Assembly: GCF_905147365.1 (NCBI RefSeq)
Contig: NC_056412.1
Location: 17,600,001-17,664,000 of the forward strand
DNA length: 64,000 nt
Direction: 5' to 3'
DNA from: Aricia agestis
Taxonomy: Eukaryota; Arthropoda; Insecta; Lepidoptera; Lycaenidae
The number at the start of each line of letters is the position of its first letter. Positions within the stretch are counted from its first letter, which is position 1. The notes under the pieces are model-generated. The model ran no database searches. It was not told the origin of the DNA and saw nothing but the letters and a program-made list of their open reading frames with translations. The position numbers were made by a program, and so were the translations under genes. Positions 46,926 through 55,616 of the stretch are shown piece after piece.

Positions 46926-47150
46926 AAATCTATACCTTCATACTTAATATTATAAATTCGAAGGTGTGTCTTTCTGTTAGCTCATCACGCTTAAACGACT
47001 CAACCGATTTTGATGAAATTCGGTATGGAGATAGTTTGGGTCCCGATTCCCGGGAAACGACATGGAAGACTTTTTATTCCGGAAAAATATATGGATCCCC
47101 TGAGATAAAAGAACTATGGTGCAACGCAGTTGGGAGAATCAATTTATATG
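46926..47150 (+). mobile_element. Helitron-family fragment
   Basis: ATACTTAATATTATAAATTC, CAACCGATTTTGATGAAATT and GTATGGAGATAGTTTGGGTC match the family; the CTAG end is lost. Confidence 0.55.
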
Positions 47151-47741
47151 TTATAAGTTTTTCTGTCTGTCTGTATGTATGTCATCGTAGCATTCAAACG
47201 GCTGGGCAGGTTTTTGTCGTCATTTCTATTTCTTATTTTTATCTAATAGAGTATAGTTTCCCTCTAAGCATTCTCTAGTCTCTAGCTATACCTACTCAAA
47301 ACAGCAAAATATTATGTTCAGTTTAAAATTGTAACGGTGTATGTCAAATATTAATATGTATGCAGAAGGTAATGAACAATTACACTTAAGCGGAAACGTC
47401 AAAGAGAATATTAGCAATAAATATTAAAATTACCTAATAATGGTCTGAGGTCCTTGGTCTAACACCTGCAAATCACTGCCGCCTTTAAACGCACTCGATA
47501 TTCAACTCTATGTAGCGATAATAAGGGTCAAAATAAGATTTCTTATCTCGTACCACCCGTTGTAAATTGTTACCCCATGACAGTTTGGTCAATCTTTGAT
47601 CAGTTTTGCCAAACAATAAGCAGGAATGAGTGTAACTTTCCTCTTCAAATTGTAGAAATAATATAGAGATAAAATATACTATAGAGATTTTTAACGAGGC
47701 AATGAATTTCATACAAATTTTGATATTTTAAGTAAGTATGT

Positions 47742-47999
47742 ATGAAAGAGCCTGTCCAGATGAAGCGTTTTATGCACGAGTTCATACGCGCGTTTCAACT
47801 TCTATTGCAATCCAGATACTGCGTTTTACGCGCGTTACTACGCTGGGAGGGATTCGGCCAGTTACAAACATGGACGGAAACAGTAGAACTTGTGTTGCGG
47901 CTTGCATATCGTCGATGGATACATCGTAAAAGAAGAGAAGGTTTTACCGTGCACCCAATTCTATTAAGTGACAAAATGACGCATAGTATGTTTAAATAA
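47742..47999 (+). pseudogene. HARBI1-like transposase N-terminal remnant inside a TIR element
   Basis: An 85-residue frame contains MHEFIRAFQLLLQSRYCVLR, RRWIHRKRREGFTVHPILL and SDKMTHSMFK then stop. The R-rich stretch followed by VHPILL...MTHSMFK matches the region ahead of the catalytic domain in PIF/Harbinger (HARBI1-like) transposases, where WVHPI is usual. No DDE catalytic domain follows, so this is a deletion derivative. The first codons overlap the element's terminal inverted repeat, so the true start was probably internal (for example MKRFMHEF). Could alternatively be a chance open frame; the VHPILL context argues against that. Confidence 0.5.
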
Positions 48000-48482
48000 C
48001 ATTAAATTCAAAGCTCAGAGCTTCTATATGGCTTCTCTTTTTTCAATAAAATGAAATGAAATGAAAATACTTATTTCTAAATAGGTTAACAAAGTTAACA
48101 CTTTTAGAACGTCTACATGAGGCCTACCACCGGTTCGGGAACTAACCCGGCGAGAAGAACCGGCGTAAGGCTGCCTTCACATTAAGTCGCGAGTAGTGTG
48201 GCAGCCGCGCGACTGAATGTGAAGGCAGACTAAGAAACTCGCAAATTCATCAATTTCGTCAATAAAAAGTTCCGTGTCGAAGTTATCACGCTCCATTGTT
48301 ATCATTCTACGTCCACTCGCAACGGACTCGCTAGTGGTACTGGACGCTTACTGCTCACGTTTTACGCGCGTAGGCATTTGGACGGGATATATTAATTTTT
48401 AAAAAATAATGTATCTCGGGTACGCGCGAGTGTTAACGCGCGTGTGGACTCGCGCGTAAAAAGCCTCATCTAGACAGGCTCT
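47747..48482 (+). mobile_element. ~736 bp TIR element carrying the HARBI1-like remnant
   Basis: Left end AGAGCCTGTCCAGATGA and right end (reverse complement) AGAGCCTGTCTAGATGA form a clear terminal inverted repeat, followed on both sides by acgcgcg-type sequence. A smaller inverted pair, GGCTGCCTTCACATT...AATGTGAAGGCAG at 48170-48230, is nested inside. The target duplication could not be resolved. Confidence 0.65.
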
Positions 48483-49192
48483 AAGGCTGGATTTATATTA
48501 ATATATATACGTCCTCCCACACGCCAGAACACGCGGTTTGGCTGCTATACCGCGAGATAACAAGCAAAATGTATGCCGTCGCCGCCGTCGAAAATGCAGC
48601 TTGAAAGACTCGGCAAATAATAATTCACTATGACAATTACGAGCTGGGCTTAGCATAACTGGACATTTAATATTGGTTTAGTTTTACGGACAGTTATTTA
48701 AGTTAACTGGCAATATATTAACCGGAAGTTGTCGTGTTTTATTAATTAACGAGCGTGTTAAACAGCCGTTTTGGTTTATAACAGTGCCAGTGCTCCAACC
48801 ATTTACATGTTTAAATATGGCGTCTATCGAATATTGTTTTATAAACATTTCCATAGACGCATAATGTTAGTTACAGCTTTGCTTTACTTTTTTGTACTAA
48901 ATCGAATTGAAATCCAGCAGATTTTTTGGTATAGAACTGAGATTTTTCGCAACCATAGTCTATCCATTAGAGTGTAGTTCTTTGAATACATCCTACTAAA
49001 GTTTAAATAGTAAATCGAGGGAAAAATCATGTCCTGCTAAAATGTTAGTTCAATACTCAATGTCCTGCTGAAGATTGAAGGTTGCCCAGTTGAAAATATC
49101 AGTTAGTTGTTAAATATTAGGTTGCATGCTAAAAATCAATTGACAATCGGAGGAGTAAGTCTTGGGTCCACGCTTGGGTCTCTATTCTATTA

Positions 49193-49407
49193 GGGTGAAG
49201 CCAAACGAGCGTAATTTGTGAGTTGTGACTTGTGAGTCGCAGAATTTCTGCCGCGTGAATATTATCTTTTCATACAAATCATGACTCACAAAATTACGCT
49301 CGTGTGAATCAAACAGGGCTTTTGTATGAAACTGAATACAGCAGAATTCTGCCGAACCGAAATTCTGCGATTCACAACTCACAAATTACGCTCGTTTGGC
49401 TTCGCCC
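49193..49407 (+). mobile_element. Harbinger-type MITE with ~35 bp TIRs and TTA duplication
   Basis: Left GGGTGAAGCCAAACGAGCGT continues AATTTGTGAGTTGTGA; the right end is its reverse complement with little change. TTA occurs at 49190-49192 and 49408-49410. The AATTACGCTCGT motif recurs internally. Confidence 0.82.
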
Positions 49408-49428
49408 TTATTCGGAAACTAAACGTAA

Positions 49429-49576
49429 GGGTCAATTCAGACAGCAATGCGACGCGTAGATGGACTTTTGTACTGAACTGACAGATTTCAATTGCGAGGG
49501 AGTTGGGACGTCTTGCAAAGTCAAATCCATACAGAAATGCATATTCTACGCGTCGCGTTGCAGTCTGAATTAACCA
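49429..49576 (+). mobile_element. Harbinger-type MITE, 148 bp, with TAA duplication
   Basis: Inverted ends GGTCAATTCAGACAGCAATG and GTTGCAGTCTGAATTAACCA, continuing into CGACGCGTAGA / TCTACGCGTCG. TAA flanks both sides (49426-49428 and 49577-49579). It lies only about 20 bases from the previous MITE. Confidence 0.75.
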
Positions 49577-49989
49577 TAAGACTTAAACAGAGTAAATCGC
49601 GTTCAGTTGTCGACTTAATTTCACATTATACTGAACAGGTTCGAACAGAATTCACTTGAGGTACGCCCAGCGATCTAGATGACCTATTACACTAGTTGTA
49701 TCATCGGACTTTCACCGCACTGTTTCCTATACTTACATTAGCGTATATTAGTATTGTTAGCGTCTTTGTTACAAGTAAGAAAGTTTGCTTAGGTGCGTTC
49801 TATATATGAATGAATACTTGTTAACGACTTCCAAAAAGAGGTTATTGTTCAAAAATATTAGTATTTTTGTGTTTATCGCGCCCAAACCGTACATAGTAGA
49901 GAAAAACTATCCGAGTTATTCCCATATTATTCAATAAATATTAAGCAAATGTCGAAGCAGAGTGCGCTAGCAGTAGCATGTATACAGTA

Positions 49990-50095
49990 AATCATCCGAC
50001 CAAAATCCGACATCTTGCACACGTCATAATATATCAGAATATTGACAGAAACGTTGTCAAACGTCGAACAAAACTTCTTATTTAAAAAAACGTGA
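49990..50095 (+). repeat. ~105 bp repeat shared with 63285-63395
   Basis: ATCCGACCAAAATCCGACAT, TTGCACACGTCATA and GACAGAAACGTTGTCAAACG + TCGAACAAAACTT recur in reverse at 63285-63395. Confidence 0.75.
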
Positions 50096-51640
50096 ATACA
50101 TTTCAGTAATATTATGTCCTATTCAATCAAAATAGTTTCCGCGCCTTCAGCGTAAATAATTGACAGACAGACTTTCGATTTTATACTAGGGTTATTGATC
50201 GTACTTACAATAATTAACTGGGTATATAGCGGTAATATTTCAATAAGCCTAGTTATTTGTTAGGTATTGGGTACGAAAATCTCATTAGGGTCTGAAAAGT
50301 AGTACTAGAGTCTAGAATTCTAGATTGTTGGTCAATAGGTTGTCACATAAAGTGTGTTGGGGAGATAATGGATTCGATTTACAGTATTAAAGATAATTCG
50401 ATTAACACAGTTTTACAGCCGCCTCTAAGATATTTAATGATTACTTACTTAACTTTAATTTAGTTATGAAGTTTTTGAAATACTTAAACTATATAGACTA
50501 TAATATATTAACTAAGTGCGGCCGTACCTGTGGTCTGTGGCGTATGTAAGAATATCGATCAACAGAAAAAGTCTTTATTTATTAAAAGAGTAAGTTTTAT
50601 CTTATATTTACCTAGCGCATGAAAATGCGAAGTGCATAAAATATTTTCTAGAAAATATTTTTTATACTTAAACAATTTTAATATAAAACAAATTCAGGAC
50701 GTTCAAGCACTAGAACGAATATGAATTATTTCAATTTGATAAAAATGTCGAATAAAAATTCCAGTGCAGTCAAACTACAGATAGAACAGTTTTAATATAA
50801 AATAACAACTTAAATTATGGGCTTTGCGGCGTCGAGAACGCGAGGTTTGGCACGAGAATCTTGAATATTATTGACATAATATTTTATTGAGTTTTCTAAC
50901 GAATTTGACGACTGCAGTGATTAAGGTTCGTAAGCGTCCTTTTCCGCATCGAAAAACTTCAATTATTTGCAAAACGTTTTTCCACGAAAAACGTTTTGCG
51001 AATTGCGAAGTTTTCCTATGCGATTTCCGATAAAAAATCATACCTGACAATTCCCAGAAATGTTAATGTACTTAATTATTTAAATATAAAGATATTTTTC
51101 ATAGAAAATAGGTATTTTTAATAATGAAATGCATATTTAGGTTTTTTATTTTTCAAGTATTACAACTTGTTTGTGTCAAGATCAAGGCCCAACCCTACAA
51201 TATGTACTACTACTTTTGTGCTCATCGCCCTCATTTTCCATACTAATCCGCAGATAATCATCATAATGGACACAGCCGTTAGCTGATAAGGTTATGGTAA
51301 TGTGCGATTGTCCGGAGAAAGGTAACACATAGAGCTTTAGAACAGACGTAAGAATGGACGTCTTGTAATACTGATATGAGTGGACAGGACCTAGTTTACT
51401 GAATTGAAATCGAGCCAATCCATTTGAAGACACGGAAAGTTTCACCAAAGTCGGTCCTACCAGGGCTATATAAATACTGTGTACTGTGGTGGGACTCGTA
51501 GTCTCTCGACTCGTTAGTTACTGATTATAATATAAGTAGATTTATTATTAAACTGAGAGGCGATTCTGAAGAGTGTGTAATGTCCAATAATATAGAGCTC
51601 ACTGTGAAAGAAGCACGCTAAAAGAGTTATTTTTTAAAAG
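50096..51640. other. Intronic AT-rich sequence, one small hairpin
   Basis: GCAAAACGTTTTTCC-ACGAAAAACGTTTTGC at about 50969-51000 is a short inverted repeat, with CTTCAATTATTTGC / GCGAATTGCGAAG around it. Nothing coding. Confidence 0.45.
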
Positions 51641-51644
51641 CTTT

Positions 51645-52070
51645 TATGAGGGTTCCGTACCCAAAGGGTAGGGTCCCGCCCTATTACTAAGATTTCGATG
51701 TCTGTCTGTCTGATGTCTGATAGCTAGAGAGTTGAAATTTTGACAGATTGTGTATTTATGTTGCCGCTATAACAACAAATACTAAAAACAAAATAAAATA
51801 AAACTTCTAGGGGGGCTGTTGTATGGGACAACAAACGTGACGTTTTTGGCCTTTTCTGCTCGTAATCAATAATGGCAACTGCTAGGCACTTGAAGTTTTA
51901 CAAAAGTCCTTAGTTATATGTCCACTTTAAAAATTAATAATAATATTTAAATAAAATAAAAATTTAAGGGGGGCTGCCATACAAAATCACAATTTTTGGC
52001 CTGTTTTTCCTCTATATTGGTACGGAACCCTTCGTGCGCGACTCCGACTCGCACTAGGCCGATTATTTTG
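51645..52070 (+). mobile_element. GGGTTCCG...GGTACGGAACCC family, copy
   Basis: GAGGGTTCCGTACCCAAAGG to TTGGTACGGAACCCTTCGTG and GACTCGCACTAGGCCGATTA, with the same internal blocks as the other copies. Confidence 0.75.
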
Positions 52071-52078
52071 TATGGGCA

Positions 52079-52160
52079 AACGCTTGGCGATAGAACATTT
52101 CTCAACTCTTACAGCGCTGCTGCTTTCACAATGAACTCTAGTCTCTATAAATAATTATAA
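52079..52160 (+). mobile_element. Fragment of the 33.5-kb palindromic MITE family
   Basis: ACAGCGCTGCTGCTTTCACA, ATGAACTCTA and ATACACATACACAC match the right arm; it is cut by the SINE at 52170. Confidence 0.55.
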
Positions 52161-52169
52161 GATACACAT

Positions 52170-52530
52170 ACACACAATTTTTTTTTTTATTTTTTTTTAT
52201 TAAATAAGGGGACAAACGAGCAAACGGGTCACCTGATGGAAAGCAACTTCCGTCGCCCATGGACACTCGCAGCATCAGAAGAGCTGCAAGTGCGTTGCCG
52301 GCCTTTTAAGAGCGAATAGGGTAATAGGGGAGGGTAGGGAAGGGAAGGGAAGGGAATAGTTGAGGGTAGGGAAGGGAATAGGGTAGGGGTTAGGGGATTA
52401 GGCCTCCGGTAAACTCACTCACTCGGCGAAACACAGCGCAAGCGCTGTTTCACGCCGGTTTTCTGTGAGAACGTGGTATTTCTCCGGTCGAGCCGGCCCA
52501 TTCGTGCCGAAGCATGGCTCTCCCACGTAT
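52170..52530 (-). mobile_element. SINE (tRNA-like, Metulj-type), copy 2
   Basis: Near-identical to 41575-41912 with a longer A-rich tail (T-run at 52170-52200) and a longer GGGAATAGGG tract. The GCGCAAGCGCTGT hairpin and GTCGAGCCGGCCCATTCGTG are present. Confidence 0.68.
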
Positions 52531-52887
52531 AAATATATTTAATCAATAAAAATCTCATTAAATACGTGGTATAAGGCGACGATGGCTTGTCAAAAGCGTA
52601 ATGTGGAACAAATCAATTTGCAGAGACCTAGCCGACTTGTTGGCAATACTGTGCTTAATACACTTATAATAGCTATAGCCCGCCTATTTACCGACTTACC
52701 ATGCTATTATGTTTAATATGTGCAATAAATAAATATAATTAACCATTTGAAAGTAAGTATAATTTGTCGTGGTTTGAACTTTGAACGTAATTCCTAAAAA
52801 TTCGGTTCCTTTCTTTCCAACAACATCCAAAGGCGTCGCATATTAAAAAATACTTACATACTACACAATATGTATTTAAAATAACTA

Positions 52888-53110
52888 GCTTTTGCCCGCG
52901 GCCTCGCTTGCGTTAAGAAGTATTATTATATACAATCTTTCATCCCCTATTTTATCCCTTTAGGGGTGGAACTTATCGAAATCCTTTCTTAGCGGATGCC
53001 TACGTCATAACATCTACCTGCATGCCAAATTTCAGTCCAATCCGCCCAGTGGTTTGGGCTGTGCGTTGATAGAAGTTGTAGTCACCTTTGAGTTTTATAT
53101 ATATAGATAG
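52888..53110 (+). mobile_element. Interspersed repeat ending in GATA-like microsatellite, copy 1
   Basis: CTAGCTTTTGCCCGCGGCCT, GCGTTAAGAAGTATTATTAT, AGCGGATGCCTACGTCATAA, CATCTACCTGCATGCCAAAT, GGTTTGGGCTGTGCGTTGAT and CACCTTTGAGTTTTATATAT then GATA repeats. Probably a non-LTR retroelement 3' end or SINE. Second copy at 54838-55110. Confidence 0.65.
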
Positions 53111-54295
53111 AAGATAGATAGATAGATATATTTAGATATGCAAAATATATTTTAGGAATAATATGATAAATATTATCATATTATTCATAAAAATATTTTA
53201 TTATCAATTTCACAATTTAAGATAGTATTATCACCGCTATCTGGAGTGCTACGCGTTTGAAATCAATAAGCGATACATTAAGGTCATAATCCTTATCGTA
53301 AGCGCCACAATCATACAAGATTATAACCGACTATAAAAATGAGGAGACATTGTTTACCTTTCAATCAATTCAAATATAATTATCTAATTCTATTATTGAA
53401 TTTAAATGTTATCCAAGATTTCTTACGCTGGGCAAAGGAGAACCGTTCATATTTCTCCGAAAAAAACTTTACCGCTCCCAGTGGACTGCCTGTTCTTAAG
53501 GGCGTTCCCTACGGAGAATCCGTAATTTACCGTATTTAGAGCCTTATAAACTCATAATTTGAAAGCTACAGAGTTATAACAAAAATACAGCAATAATCTT
53601 CAGTATCTTAACATTCCTGTCCTCGTTTTAAATGTTCTATTTTCGTTTATTATACTCATGATATAAGCTTCCAAAGTAAAGCCAATTTATTAAAATTCAA
53701 GCATACATTCAGCATCTCCTTAGCATTTACAAATTACTTTAATTTGAAACACACGCCAATAGATCGACAATATCATAAACTACATATTCACCGTTTTAAA
53801 TTTTTTTAGGTCAATTTTAAAGTAAGATAAGTAAAAAAATAGGGTTTTGGTGCGATCTCGTTAACGCGGCAAATGTATGGCCAAGGTCGTTTGCTCGGGG
53901 ACGGCCTTAAGAAAGGCTCATTTAAAAATGCGTCCTAACGTTTTATATGTGAACTTACACTAATATCATCAATTTCTAAACGGTCTTACCAAATAGGTAC
54001 ATGCTTGAGTTTAAAAGCGAAAAAGAAAAGTTGTAAAGTTGCGCCGCCGTTGCCACCACAACGCTATCAACTACCAACAAAGTTATAGCAACAAAATTTA
54101 GTTTGAATACTTTCTCTGTAAAGCTTTTAAACAAAAAACAATAAACAAGTCTACAGAACAAAATGCCCTGTCTGAAATAGTTAGGACATTTTCTTAGGCA
54201 GTAATTATATAACTACTACAATATAATACAATATTATAGATAACTAAAAACCGCAACTTCTAATCGGTTTTAAACGTAAAGTGGTTACTGATAAC

Positions 54296-54744
54296 TAGAC
54301 ATCGGATTATATGCATTCGCATACTTGCATATATGCTGTGCATTAGCACAGCCACAATGGCACATTTTAGGCGATAGTGCATATTTTGGCAATTTTTCGT
54401 TGATAGTGCATATTTCGGTCGTATTATGCCATCGTAGTCTCCAAACTAGCTATCACAATACACACCGAGGCCATGAAACAGAAGTACGATAGATCTTTCT
54501 GGAAACTTAATGTTTCTTTGTGGTTAGCAACATTAGAAAAAAATTATTAAACAAAAATGCAATCGGAAAGAGGAAAAAAATCCTGGATTGATTGCAATAG
54601 TGGAAAACTCTTAAAAAAATAATACATTTTAATACTTAGTAAATGACTTCTGATTGTGCATATTTTGTGCATATTTCGGCCATTTTTCGTGCATACTTGC
54701 ATGCATATTTCGGCATTTTAATCGTGCATATAATCCGATGTCTA
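54296..54744 (+). mobile_element. hAT-type element, 449 bp, with TIRs, GTGCATATTT repeats and 8-bp duplication
   Basis: TIR TAGACATCGGATTATATGCA at the left is matched by its near-perfect reverse complement at 54725-54744. CTGATAAC flanks both ends exactly (54288-54295 and 54745-54752). GTGCATATTT(C/T)GG is repeated about five times, clustered inside each end, which resembles subterminal transposase-binding repeats of hAT elements. No ORF. Confidence 0.83.
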
Positions 54745-54837
54745 CTGATAACAGACAGACGGAAAGACAGACACACTATCGCAATTTCGATGTACGCCAT
54801 ACCTTTCTATGTTAAGGAAGCATAATACATATATACG

Positions 54838-55110
54838 TAACGAGCTTTTGCCCCCGGCTTCGCTCGCGTTAAGAAGTATTATTATTTACAAACTTTCATC
54901 CCCTGTATCCCCCCCCCCCCCCCTTTATAACCCCTTGGAGGTAGAATTGATCAAAATCCTTTTTTAGCGGATGCCTACGTCATATCATCTACCTGCATGC
55001 CAAATTTCAGCTCGACCCGTCCAGTGGTTTGGGCTGTGCGTTGAATGTTGATAGATCACCATGTCAGTCAGTCACCTTTGAGTTTTATATATGTAGATAG
55101 ATAGATAGAT
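54838..55110 (+). mobile_element. Interspersed repeat ending in GATA-like microsatellite, copy 2
   Basis: Same blocks as 52888-53110 plus a C16 run at about 54909-54924 and a small GTCAGTCA insertion. It sits directly between a hAT element (ends 54744) and the split MITE (starts 55113). Confidence 0.68.
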
Positions 55111-55112
55111 AT

Positions 55113-55275
55113 ACAAGTGAAATAAAACAAAGTGATAATTATATTAGAGCGTTTATTTGTTCCTTGTATAGAATTCACTGTGAAAGTAGCAGCGCTGTAA
55201 TTATTACTTTTGATTTCTTTGTTTCTATGAGAAACGCCTCGACGTTATGAATTTGCCCATATTAAAATAAAAAAA
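55113..55275 (+). mobile_element. Left half of palindromic MITE split by the LINE
   Basis: Shares AAGTGATAAT, GTTCCTTGTA, TTCACTGTGAAAGTAG and CAGCGCTG with the complete copy at 33501-33764, and GTTTCTATGAGAAA...GCCCATAT with the partial copy at 43482-43660. The match breaks where the LINE 3' end begins and resumes beyond its 5' end. Confidence 0.7.
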
Positions 55276-55536
55276 ATAGTATACATTAGTTATTTTTTAG
55301 TTATTTAGTTATTTATTTGCTCAAATTACATAATATGTTCCTTTATAATTTATACATAATACAGAAATTCATGCTGTATGTAACTATGTACATTATACAC
55401 ATTTAATGTTCTGCTGATACTTAAAATAGGATAACCTGTGCTATAAGTATCAGCTAACAATCAGTAAAGGTTTTCCAAATTCGTTTTACATTAACATAAT
55501 GTAAGAGCAACTAGGTTAGTACATGTTAGTATGGTT

Positions 55537-55538
55537 GT

Positions 55539-55573
<35 letters not shown>
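55537..55573. repeat. (GT)n microsatellite in the LINE 3' UTR
   Basis: Near-perfect GT/TG dinucleotide run, lying between the ORF2 stop and the LINE 3' end. Confidence 0.95.
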
Positions 55574-55578
<5 letters not shown>

Positions 55579-55616
55579 TCATGAATGTTCAAATCGAATA
55601 TTGAGATAATATATTC

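Noticed and set aside
47738..47929. Alternative 63-residue frame overlapping the HARBI1-like remnant
   Set aside because: Different phase of the same DNA with no family resemblance.
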